64,000 nucleotides of DNA, taken from NCBI GenBank assembly GCA_024638915.1, contig JAHEJJ010000001.1:62001-126000 (forward strand). The letters are read 5' to 3'. The notes under the pieces are model-generated. The model worked only from the letters and a program-made list of their open reading frames with translations. It did not search any database and was not told where the DNA came from. Position 1 is the stretch's first letter; each line of letters starts with the position of its first letter. A program made the translations under genes and the position numbers. Positions 7,957 through 15,700 of the stretch are shown here, piece after piece. Source of the DNA: Robiginitalea sp. Its GTDB lineage: Bacteria; Bacteroidota; Bacteroidia; Flavobacteriales; Flavobacteriaceae.

Positions 7957-9645
7957 ATGCGATGGACGCTTAAAGCTCAACCCGAACAGGAAAATGTCGA
8001 TTACCTGGCGAACACGCTGAAGGTTAGACCTTTGATCGCCCGTATTTTACTACAAAGAGATATCAGTTCTTTTGAGGAGGCGAAGACTTTTTTCAGACCC
8101 CGGCTCAGCGACCTCCATGATCCCTTTTTAATGAACGGTATGTCTGAAGCTGTTGAAAGGATCTTTAAGGCCATTGAGGAGAAGGAAAATATACTGGTTT
8201 ACGGTGACTATGATGTTGATGGTACCACGGCGGTTTCATTGCTATCCTCCTATCTGCTGGAGAAATATCCTAATGTAGCCACATATATTCCAGACCGATA
8301 TGAGGAAGGATATGGAATTTCATTTCAGGGGATCGATTTTGCAAAGGATAACGATATCAGCCTGATCATCGCGCTGGATTGCGGGATAAAGGCCATTGAG
8401 CAAGTGGCTTATGCCAAAGAGAAGGAAATCGACTTTGTAATCTGTGACCATCATCTACCGGGACCGGAACTCCCTGATGCGGTTGCTATCCTCGATCCGA
8501 AAATCGAAGGTGATCTATACCCGTTTAAGGAATTGTGTGGTTGTGGCATAGGGTTTAAGCTTATTCAGGCTTTAGGGACTAACTTGGGCGAACGCACAGA
8601 AGACCTGCTTCCTTACCTCGATCTGGTTGCTGTGGCGATTGGAGCGGATATTGTACCTATAACTGGGGAAAATAGAGTATTGGCCTTTTTTGGATTACAG
8701 GTGATCAATACAGAACCAAGACCCGGGATCCAAGCGATTATCCAGGCCACCGATAGAAAGGAATTGAGCATTACAGATGTGGTATTTATCATTGCCCCGC
8801 GAATCAATGCGGCCGGCAGGATGAAGCATGGCTTGCATGCTGTTGAGTTGCTTACAGAGCCCGATTTCCACAAGGCAAAAGAGTATGCCTCTGCCATTGA
8901 AGAATTCAACACCGAAAGGAAAGGTTTGGATCAGCAAATTACTGAAGAAGCGCTTAACCAGATTGTGGAGAACCAGGAAGAAAACAGGCATACCTCTGTG
9001 GTATATCAGGAAAACTGGCATAAGGGAGTTATCGGCATTGTCGCTTCCCGGCTGATTGAAACCTATTACCGCCCTACTTTGGTCTTTACAAAGAACGGGG
9101 ACAAATTAACGGCATCGGCCAGGTCTGTTAAAGGATTTGATGTCTATACCGCCCTGGAAAACTGCGCAGATAACCTAGTCCAGTTTGGCGGCCATAAATA
9201 TGCAGCAGGGCTTACCATGCTGGAGGCACAGTACGAGCAGTTTAAGCAAAAATTCGAGGAAGTAGTTCAGAAAACCATTAAGCCAGAGGCCCTGACGCCT
9301 GAGATCGAGGTTGATTCAAAAATCAATCTTTCCGAGATCAGTCCGAAATTAATCAGGATCTTAAAACAATTTGCTCCCTTTGGTCCGGGAAATCGCGCGC
9401 CTGTTTTTATGGCTTCCAGATTATTTGACACCGGTTTTGCCCGGAGAGTTGGTGCCGATGGAAAACACTTAAAATTACAAATTACCCAAGACGGCAGAAA
9501 AGCTTTTGGGGCTATCGGCTTTAACCTGGGAGAGAAGCTCGAAAAGGTTGTTGGGAAGAAAAGTTTCGAAGCCCTATTCACCATAGAGGAAAATCATTGG
9601 AATGGGAATACAAGCATACAGATGAAAATCAAAGACCTTCGCTAG
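7957..9645 (+). CDS. recJ: Single-stranded-DNA-specific exonuclease RecJ
   Basis: RecJ degrades single-stranded DNA 5' to 3' in recombination and repair. The DHH phosphoesterase motifs are present in order: YGDYDVDG (residues about 86-93), ALDCG, CDHHLPGP (the DHH motif), and LDPK. The DHHA1 part carries GRMKHG, SARSVKGFDV and QFGGHKYAAG, and a C-terminal OB-like domain follows. The 562-aa length matches the Bacteroidota form. The convergent lpxH gene overlaps its last four bases, so neither gene has room for a separate terminator. Confidence 0.96.
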   Translation: MRWTLKAQPEQENVDYLANTLKVRPLIARILLQRDISSFEEAKTFFRPRLSDLHDPFLMNGMSEAVERIFKAIEEKENILVYGDYDVDGTTAVSLLSSYLLEKYPNVATYIPDRYEEGYGISFQGIDFAKDNDISLIIALDCGIKAIEQVAYAKEKEIDFVICDHHLPGPELPDAVAILDPKIEGDLYPFKELCGCGIGFKLIQALGTNLGERTEDLLPYLDLVAVAIGADIVPITGENRVLAFFGLQVINTEPRPGIQAIIQATDRKELSITDVVFIIAPRINAAGRMKHGLHAVELLTEPDFHKAKEYASAIEEFNTERKGLDQQITEEALNQIVENQEENRHTSVVYQENWHKGVIGIVASRLIETYYRPTLVFTKNGDKLTASARSVKGFDVYTALENCADNLVQFGGHKYAAGLTMLEAQYEQFKQKFEEVVQKTIKPEALTPEIEVDSKINLSEISPKLIRILKQFAPFGPGNRAPVFMASRLFDTGFARRVGADGKHLKLQITQDGRKAFGAIGFNLGEKLEKVVGKKSFEALFTIEENHWNGNTSIQMKIKDLR

Positions 9646-10409
9646 GGCGCAAATTTTTCTATCTTCAAGGACTGTCCGTCAAAAACCGCATAGGTGTAGT
9701 AGGAGATCCAATCCCCGAGATTCACATATTTAGTGTTTTTGCCCAAATCGATCTCGAGTGGCAGGTGTCGATGCCCGAATACGAAATAATCAAAATGCTG
9801 CTGCTCCAGTTTTCGCTTTGCATATTGCACCAGCCATTCTTTGTCTTCCCCCAGAAATTTGATATCCTCCTCTCCGGAAATCAGACGGTTTTTTACTGAA
9901 AAATATTTGGCGATGCGCACACCCCAATCCGGGTGCAGCCAGCGGAAGCACCATTGGGCAAATCGATTGGTGAAGAGTTTTTTCATACGTTTGTAGCCCT
10001 TATCCCCCGGCCCAAGTCCGTCTCCGTGCCCGATAAAAAACAAGTTAGAATTGATATTGAATTGCTGAGGGCGATGAAATACGGGTATTTGCAGTTCTTC
10101 CTCAAAATAGCCGTTCATCCAAAGATCATGATTGCCCACAAAATAATATACAGGTATCCCGGCATCTCTAATCTCAGCCAGTTTGCCAAGGGTTCTGGTA
10201 AAACCTTTGGGAACCACGGTGCGGTATTCGAACCAAAAATCGAACAGGTCGCCCAAAAGAAATATAGCTTCGGCATCATCTTTAACCTTATCGAGCCAGG
10301 CTACAAATTTCTTTTCACGAGGCAGGCTTTCTTTCCGTGTAGGTGCCCCTAAGTGATTGTCGCTGGCAAAATAAATTTTCCTGCCTTCTGCTATGGTGAT
10401 CTCTCGCAT
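9642..10409 (-). CDS. lpxH: UDP-2,3-diacylglucosamine diphosphatase
   Basis: LpxH hydrolyses UDP-2,3-diacylglucosamine to lipid X and UMP in lipid A synthesis. It is a calcineurin-like metallophosphoesterase with its metal ligands in order: D17 and H19 in SDNHLG, D54 in LLGDLFDF, N93-H94 in GNHDLW, a GHGD segment, and GHRH near residue 205. It is a cytoplasmic-face peripheral membrane enzyme in the family. The gene lies 27 bases downstream of the queD-like gene and is probably in its transcript. Confidence 0.92.
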   Translation of the reverse strand: MREITIAEGRKIYFASDNHLGAPTRKESLPREKKFVAWLDKVKDDAEAIFLLGDLFDFWFEYRTVVPKGFTRTLGKLAEIRDAGIPVYYFVGNHDLWMNGYFEEELQIPVFHRPQQFNINSNLFFIGHGDGLGPGDKGYKRMKKLFTNRFAQWCFRWLHPDWGVRIAKYFSVKNRLISGEEDIKFLGEDKEWLVQYAKRKLEQQHFDYFVFGHRHLPLEIDLGKNTKYVNLGDWISYYTYAVFDGQSLKIEKFAP

Positions 10410-10436
10410 GCCGATGTAAATATAAGGAAAGCCCGA

Positions 10437-10886
10437 CTAGTTATCGGAAGAGAACCACTCTGCATAGGCGGTCTCCGTCTCCCTTAGTTTCAAAGAATGA
10501 AGTTTTATATAGTCGGGGAGCTTTGCTGATATCTTTTGTGCAAAATCGGTGACCATATTCTCACTTGTAGGCTGATAATCTGCCAGTATGACCTTATGAC
10601 CCCGCGTCTCCAATTCCCTCGCGAGTTCGAGATGAGGCGTATTTTTATTGAAAACCGTAGCATGGTCAAAAGGATCTACAACCTCTTCCTTTACTATTTT
10701 TTTCAGGTCACCGAAATCGATCACCATACCCAGCTTTACCGCATCTGGTTGCTCTACTGGTTTCCCTACCACAGTGACGGACAGTTTATAGCTGTGACCA
10801 TGCACATTCCTGCATTTGCCATCGTATCCATAAAGGGCATGACCGGTTTCGAATGAAAATTCCTTGGTGATCCTGATGGTATTCAT
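10437..10886 (-). CDS. queD: 6-pyruvoyl-tetrahydropterin synthase / QueD family (6-carboxytetrahydropterin synthase)
   Basis: A 149-residue T-fold enzyme. In the QueD role it converts dihydroneopterin triphosphate to 6-carboxytetrahydropterin for queuosine synthesis. Zinc ligands H16 (ETGHALYG), H29 and H31 (VHGH) and the catalytic Cys25 are visible, plus an acidic/His C-terminal active-site part (DHATVFN, ETETAYAEW). I chose the ATG at 10886; a further in-frame ATG at 10907 falls inside the -7 promoter box. It leads a two-gene unit with lpxH. QueD and PTPS cannot be separated with certainty by eye. Confidence 0.85.
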   Translation of the reverse strand: MNTIRITKEFSFETGHALYGYDGKCRNVHGHSYKLSVTVVGKPVEQPDAVKLGMVIDFGDLKKIVKEEVVDPFDHATVFNKNTPHLELARELETRGHKVILADYQPTSENMVTDFAQKISAKLPDYIKLHSLKLRETETAYAEWFSSDN

Positions 10887-10904
10887 GAAGCTGAATTTAT
10901 TAGG

Positions 10905-10912
10905 CAAAGGTA
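10905..10912 (-). promoter_or_regulatory. -7 promoter element of queD-lpxH
   Basis: TACCTTTG on the minus strand, a perfect TAnnTTTG box about 20 bases upstream of the chosen queD start. No TTG lies at the optimal 19-20 base distance upstream, so the -33 element is weak. Confidence 0.5.
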
Positions 10913-10953
10913 GGAATTCTCTAAAATGCCACTATCGCCTTTTCAGCTTCTTT

Positions 10954-11190
10954 TTAAGAAACCGGCAAGGATTTTCTATTTAAGGGCAAATGTAGTTTAA
11001 GGCCGAATAATTTTCCATCTGCGAATACCAAATTCATAGATCGCCCAGCTCCCAAGAAATGTTCCTATGGTCAATAGCGTAAATTTTGAAAACAAATTCC
11101 AGGGCACGTCCATGGAATAATAGGAGCAGGAAGCTGATCTGGTTCGAGATTTCCCCTGTAATAATATGGATAAGGCTGTTTTAAGAATGG
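10954..11190 (-). pseudogene. Remnant of an acyltransferase-3 family membrane protein (C-terminal end)
   Basis: There is no intact gene in this gap. On the minus strand, 11113-10997 reads MDVPWNLFSKFTLL, then GTFLGSWAIYEFGIRRW, then KIIRP and stop. That is the last TM and RRW..RPLFGLK tail of acyltransferase-3 membrane proteins as I know the family. Directly after the premature stop another frame continues as LKLHLPLNRKSLPVS and stops at 10954, as expected if about 11 bases were lost between two CGGCC copies in a RPLFGLK coding stretch. Further upstream, PYPYYY in another frame (near 11185) resembles the conserved YPxYxLHQ. The rest of the gene is absent. Family assignment is from memory. Confidence 0.5.
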
Positions 11191-11223
11191 AGTTTTATTT
11201 AACGATCCGCCCATTTCGCTAAT

Positions 11224-11991
11224 TCAACTTTTTATTCTGGCAAGAATCTCTTTGGTTTCTGGCAGAAGAGATAACCTTCCGGACATTTCTGCACGTGCGA
11301 GAAGTAGTTCATTCCAGTGTTCCGTACCTTCCCATAACACTTTTTTCATCGCCTGTAAAGCCTGAGGGCTTAGCTTATGGAAGCTGGCCAGGTATAGATC
11401 TAATTCCTTGTCCATTTCTTTTATTGAACCGTAAACTTTTGAAAACAATCCTCTTTCTTTCGACCAATAGGCATTTTTCCATTCCGAAGGGGCAAAGGCG
11501 AGTTCTGCAAGGCTGGCTTTTCCTATTTTACGTTCTACCGCCGGAGCTATAACCAATGGTGCGATCCCGATGCTGATTTCGGATAATCTTATCGACGCGG
11601 CTTCAGTAGCGAAAACATAATCACATGCAGCGATCAAACCTACCCCACCGCCGACGGCTTTGCCCTGTACCCTGCCGATGATCGGCTTTTTGCATTTTCG
11701 CATTGAGTTGATGACATTGGCAAAACCACTGAAAAAAGCCTTGCCTTCTTCCAGGTCCGATATCGCGATCAATTCATCAAATGATGCTCCGGCACAAAAT
11801 GTCCTTTCCCCTTCCGATTTCAGCACGATGGCACAAATGCTGTCATCGTCAGATAGCTTATCGATTTCTTCAAAGAGTCTTTCCAGCAGTTCTGACACAA
11901 ATGAATTACTAGCCGGGTGGCCGAATTCTACAAAGGCGATACCTTGCTCCTTTCGGGTATAGAGGCTTCCATTTGTTCTAGAGGTTCCCAT
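11224..11991 (-). CDS. Enoyl-CoA hydratase/isomerase family protein
   Basis: A 255-residue crotonase-fold enzyme acting on acyl-CoA thioesters. The first oxyanion-hole segment is CAGASFDEL (about residue 68) and the second is GKAVGGGVGLIAACD. The residue equal to the first catalytic Glu of classical crotonase (GGGxEL) is Gly here, while the second is kept in RLSEISIGI. This pattern occurs in methylglutaconyl-CoA-type hydratases and some isomerases, so the exact reaction is open. The start at 11991 (MGTSRTNG) leaves 20 bases to the upstream MATE gene; the frame also opens further upstream, inside the MATE gene. Confidence 0.82.
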   Translation of the reverse strand: MGTSRTNGSLYTRKEQGIAFVEFGHPASNSFVSELLERLFEEIDKLSDDDSICAIVLKSEGERTFCAGASFDELIAISDLEEGKAFFSGFANVINSMRKCKKPIIGRVQGKAVGGGVGLIAACDYVFATEAASIRLSEISIGIAPLVIAPAVERKIGKASLAELAFAPSEWKNAYWSKERGLFSKVYGSIKEMDKELDLYLASFHKLSPQALQAMKKVLWEGTEHWNELLLARAEMSGRLSLLPETKEILARIKS

Positions 11992-12011
11992 ATTGAAGAG
12001 TTTGATCAAAT

Positions 12012-13346
12012 TTAAACCTTTTGCAAAAGGGGGCGAAATTTTCGTCTGAACTTCCATACCGGGGCGGCACTGCGTATCGCCATCCATACTGTCAGGGCAA
12101 TCCAGATGCCATGGAGGCCAAGCTCGAAATACAGGGTTAAATAAAGTACTGGAACAAACCCCAAAAATGTCGCCACCAGTAAAACGTTTCGAAGGTATTT
12201 CATTTCACCAAGACCTTTGAATATGCCATCAAATACAAAGGCTATTGTATTCATGGGCTGTGCCAGAATAACGATAAAGAAAATGCTGTAGAATGTTTGC
12301 AAGACGAGGGCTTCGTTAGAGAAGAGGGTTCCCAAAGGGCGATAAAGCAGCAGGCCCGCTATCATTAGCAAGAGACTTACCAGAAGGCCATAACGCACGA
12401 TCTGCTTTGCCAGTGACCAAAGGCCATTATAGTCCTTGGCACCGATAAGCTTTCCTGCCATACTATTCCCTGCAGCGCTATATCCGTCTATAAAGAAAGC
12501 TGCAAATAGCCAGAGATTGATCGCAATGGTATGAGCGCCGATGTAATGATCACCCAGCGCAGTGGATTCCCGTACCGCCAGGATCAGTGCTACATTGAGG
12601 GCTACAGTACGTACAAAAAGGTCGAGACTCATCCGAATTAATCTACCCATTTCAGGATGTATTGGAAATCGGAGCTTAAGAGGAATATTCGTCTTGCGAA
12701 TAAGAAGAACAAAGGCCATAATGGCCATGACCGCCTGAGAAATAAGACTGGCCCAGGCCGCGCCTTCAAGATACATGGCAGGAATAAAATCGTCAATTCC
12801 ATAGACCAGGGCAAAATCGAGCAGGATATTGAGGAGCGCTCCGGTTGTTGCAATGACCATGGGCCAAAATGTATTTTGCAGTCCTCTAAAAATACCCATA
12901 ACCGCAAATGTAAAAAGGGTAAGAGGGAAGCCCCAAACCCTTATGGCGTAATAGTCAACACAGTATTCGAGGATTTTACCAGAGGCATTCAAAAGCATAA
13001 AAATATCATCCATTACAAAGATGGTCCCGAACAATACTATAAGACTCAATAGAATATTGAAATAGATAGCCTGTGCAGGCAATGTCGTCACCGCTTTTAG
13101 TCGTCCTGCACCCAAATACTGAGATATGATGGTCGATATCGCACTACGGGTCTGTCCCAAAATCCATATAAGCATCGATAAAAAGGAGCCTACAATACCA
13201 ACAGCTGCCAGAGATTCCAATCCATCAACCGGGATGTTTCCAACAACAGCTGTATCGGTGATCGATAAGACAGGTTCGGCTATTCCGGCTATTGTAGCTG
13301 GTAAGGCCAGCTTGTTGATAGTTTTAAGGTTTACCTCGGTCTTCAC
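12012..13346 (-). CDS. MATE family efflux transporter
   Basis: A 444-residue inner-membrane protein with 12 predicted hydrophobic segments in two six-helix halves. The N-terminal LALPATIAGIAEPVLSITDTAVVG is the typical MATE helix 1 with the substrate/cation path, and the second half starts near SLDLFVRTVALNVALILA. Such proteins exchange Na+ or H+ for cationic drugs and metabolites. It is followed after 20 bases by the crotonase gene and preceded after 15 bases by a GNAT gene, so the three may share one transcript. The substrate is unknown. Confidence 0.9.
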   Translation of the reverse strand: MKTEVNLKTINKLALPATIAGIAEPVLSITDTAVVGNIPVDGLESLAAVGIVGSFLSMLIWILGQTRSAISTIISQYLGAGRLKAVTTLPAQAIYFNILLSLIVLFGTIFVMDDIFMLLNASGKILEYCVDYYAIRVWGFPLTLFTFAVMGIFRGLQNTFWPMVIATTGALLNILLDFALVYGIDDFIPAMYLEGAAWASLISQAVMAIMAFVLLIRKTNIPLKLRFPIHPEMGRLIRMSLDLFVRTVALNVALILAVRESTALGDHYIGAHTIAINLWLFAAFFIDGYSAAGNSMAGKLIGAKDYNGLWSLAKQIVRYGLLVSLLLMIAGLLLYRPLGTLFSNEALVLQTFYSIFFIVILAQPMNTIAFVFDGIFKGLGEMKYLRNVLLVATFLGFVPVLYLTLYFELGLHGIWIALTVWMAIRSAAPVWKFRRKFRPLLQKV

Positions 13347-13361
13347 AAAGGAGTAGGGGGA

Positions 13362-13862
13362 TTAAAGGATTAATTCATAACAATGGAAAGGATATTCACT
13401 TTGTTGGGGAAAGTAAATGTCCCCGAGCTTCTTATAACTCCTCTGTTCATAGAACCTCTGATTTCTTTGATTCTTGCTAAACGTGTCGAGTCTTATGGAA
13501 TCATATTGCTTTTCTTTGGCCATTTTCTCAGCGAATGACATCAATTTTTGCGCATAGCCCCGGCCCTGGAATCCCGGATGTACAGCCAGGCGGTGAACAT
13601 AGAGATTATTGCCATTCTGGGTTAACCATTGCACAGGAACATATTCCTTATCGATTGAGGTTGTTATTGCGATAACCCCGATAATGCTTCCTTCAACTTC
13701 AATCACATATAATTCATCTCTGGCTATGTCTTTTATAAAAGCCTGCTCCGAGGGGTAATGTTCATTCCATTGAAAGATTCCACCTTCGATCATATGTTGT
13801 GCACAGGCATCGGTAAGCTCCAATATTTCAGTGATTTCCTCTATCTTTGCACGTCTGATCAT
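13362..13862 (-). CDS. GNAT family N-acetyltransferase
   Basis: A 166-residue single-domain GNAT protein that would transfer an acetyl group from acetyl-CoA to an amine. The acetyl-CoA pyrophosphate-binding motif A is LAVHPGFQGRGYAQKLM (about residues 91-107, core QGRGYA), followed by the motif B stretch RLDTFSKNQRNQRFYEQRSY, which is usual in this family. The acceptor cannot be predicted. It sits 15 bases upstream of the MATE gene and is divergent from a universal stress protein gene. Confidence 0.88.
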   Translation of the reverse strand: MIRRAKIEEITEILELTDACAQHMIEGGIFQWNEHYPSEQAFIKDIARDELYVIEVEGSIIGVIAITTSIDKEYVPVQWLTQNGNNLYVHRLAVHPGFQGRGYAQKLMSFAEKMAKEKQYDSIRLDTFSKNQRNQRFYEQRSYKKLGDIYFPQQSEYPFHCYELIL

Positions 13863-13914
13863 GGGTAATCATCGATTTAATCTGTAAATTTAGACTAATT
13901 AACTTGTAAACCTT

Positions 13915-14721
13915 ATGAAGAATATTTTAGTACCTATTGGAAGTTCTCCCGACTCACATGAAACTTTGCAATATGCTGTCAATTTTGCTGCTGAATTCTC
14001 AGCTAAGGTTTACGCTATGGAGGTATTTAGCACGCCTACTGTTGCCGAAAGCCTTACCAATATATCGGAGAAGGTGCAACAGATCAGCAAAGAACGCCTT
14101 AAAGAAGTTATCGGTAAGGTCGAATTGAAAGGGGTGGAAACAAATATTACGACCTATAAGGGAGAATTGATCGATGGATTAAAAGAAATCAACCAGGCCC
14201 TTGGAATAGATCTGATTATAATTGCTGCACGCTGTAATGACGCCCAAGAAGAATTATACCTCGGGAAGACCACCGGGAAGATTATAAAGCAAACCGAAAT
14301 TCCCACTCTTGTGCTTCCCAGGGGAACCCGTTTCGCGCCTTTTAAAAATATTCTGACTGCCTTTAAATCGGGGAAACTCGATAAGGATGAAATTCTCAAT
14401 CCACTAATATCTATCAAGGATAGATTTGCTGCGAATGTTAATTTGCTTCTGGTAAAAACACCCGGTCATACAGAAGAAGATCTAAAGATAAATCCAGCAT
14501 TGAAAGCCTTGAGTTCAGGGATAGTGACTACCGAGCATGCCAATACATATCTTGGAGTACTCGAACAGTTTCAATCTCACCATCCCGACTTGCTATGTGT
14601 TTTTAGAAGGAAAAGAGGATTTTTCAAAGCCCTTTGGGAAAAGAACACCATCCCGAAAACAGAGTTTTCTTCTAAAGTGCCAGTTCTGATTCTCAGTGCA
14701 AAATTACGGGAGGCAGTCTAA
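13915..14721 (+). CDS. Universal stress protein family protein (tandem Usp domains)
   Basis: A 268-residue protein whose first half is a clear UspA domain: MKNILVPIGSSPDSHETLQYAV at the N-terminus and IIIAARCN near residue 103. The second half is a diverged repeat (from FKNILTAFKSG, about residue 144). The usual ATP loop GxxGxG-(9)-GS is degenerate (YLGKTTGKIIKQTEIPTLVLP), so nucleotide binding is doubtful. Family members act in stress survival. A -7-like TAAATTTA lies about 28 bases upstream, in the short divergent gap with the GNAT gene. Confidence 0.85.
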   Translation: MKNILVPIGSSPDSHETLQYAVNFAAEFSAKVYAMEVFSTPTVAESLTNISEKVQQISKERLKEVIGKVELKGVETNITTYKGELIDGLKEINQALGIDLIIIAARCNDAQEELYLGKTTGKIIKQTEIPTLVLPRGTRFAPFKNILTAFKSGKLDKDEILNPLISIKDRFAANVNLLLVKTPGHTEEDLKINPALKALSSGIVTTEHANTYLGVLEQFQSHHPDLLCVFRRKRGFFKALWEKNTIPKTEFSSKVPVLILSAKLREAV

Positions 14722-14739
14722 AATATTTTGATGGGGATT

Positions 14740-14769
14740 TTGTTCCTATTCTAAAAAGTTTTTTCTTTG
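14740..14769 (+). promoter_or_regulatory. Promoter of tRNA-Ala
   Basis: TTG (14740-14742), 19 bases, then TTTCTTTG (14762-14769), a one-mismatch match to TAnnTTTG. It ends 16 bases before the mature tRNA. Confidence 0.45.
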
Positions 14770-14784
14770 CGGTCCTTGCAATAA

Positions 14785-14860
<76 letters not shown>

Positions 14861-14864
14861 CTAT

Positions 14865-14902
14865 GCCCTCCTTCGCTTTCAAATATGAAATCTAAGGAGG
14901 GC
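14865..14902 (+). terminator. Terminator after tRNA-Ala
   Basis: A perfect 9-bp stem, GCCCTCCTT and AAGGAGGGC, encloses a 20-base loop and is followed by TTATTTAT. It starts five bases after the tRNA. Confidence 0.7.
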
Positions 14903-14989
14903 TTATTTATACCCGGAGAAAAATTAAAATATCCAGGTCTGTAACTGCCATAAGCGATGATAGTTTTAATTTTATAAAAAAGAAGGAAT

Positions 14990-15700
14990 ATGTCTGATGT
15001 TAAAAACAAAGTTGCCTATATCACCGGCGGTTCAAAGGGAATCGGATTAGGGATCACCAGGGTTTTGTTGGGAGCGGGGATGAGAGTCGCTATCAGCGGT
15101 AGATCCAGGAAATCTTTAGATGAAGCCGAGGCTGTGTTGGAAAGTGAAAACCTTCTGGCCCTGCAATCGGATGTTACAAAACCCATGGATGAGAGGAAAG
15201 CCATTGAAAAAGTACTCGATAAATGGGGTCAGATCGATATAGTCATCGCCAACGCAGGGGTTGGCTATTTTGCTGCGGTAGATGAGTTGTCTCTGGAGGA
15301 TTGGGATAGAATGATCGACACCAACCTCAATGGAGTTTTCTATACTTTAAAGGCTTCCGTGGAAGCACTTAAAGAAGCGAAAGGATATTTTATGACTATT
15401 GCAAGTCTTGCCGGCACCAATTTTTTTGCCAATGGGGCCGGTTATAACGCCACCAAGTTCGGATTAGTTGGATTTACACAGGCGGCCATGCTCGATTTAC
15501 GAAAATATGATATCAAGGTTACCACTATTATGCCAGGCTCTGTCGCCACCTATTTTAACCAAAACACGCCTTCGGAAAAGGACGATTGGAAAATTCAACC
15601 GGAAGACATTGGGCAAATGGTATTGGATTTATTGGAAATGCCAGCACGATCGTTGCCCAGCAAGATAGAAGTCCGGCCCACCAGGCCCGATCTCAAATAG
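14990..15700 (+). CDS. SDR family oxidoreductase
   Basis: A 236-residue classical short-chain dehydrogenase/reductase. The cofactor motif is TGGSKGIG (residues about 11-18), with NAGVG near residue 88 and the catalytic Ser and Tyr-x3-Lys in YNATKFG (about 149-155). The basic SGRSRKS after beta-2 suggests NADP preference. The closing MPARSLPSKIEVRPTRP is typical of 3-ketoacyl-ACP-reductase-like SDRs in Bacteroidota. The substrate is unknown. The last eight bases overlap the convergent AddB-like gene. Confidence 0.88.
   Translation: MSDVKNKVAYITGGSKGIGLGITRVLLGAGMRVAISGRSRKSLDEAEAVLESENLLALQSDVTKPMDERKAIEKVLDKWGQIDIVIANAGVGYFAAVDELSLEDWDRMIDTNLNGVFYTLKASVEALKEAKGYFMTIASLAGTNFFANGAGYNATKFGLVGFTQAAMLDLRKYDIKVTTIMPGSVATYFNQNTPSEKDDWKIQPEDIGQMVLDLLEMPARSLPSKIEVRPTRPDLK

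Noticed and set aside
14865-14902. Attachment site remnant at the tRNA-Ala 3' end
   Set aside because: The sequence is a plain 9-bp inverted repeat. No integrase gene or direct repeat of the tRNA end is found nearby.
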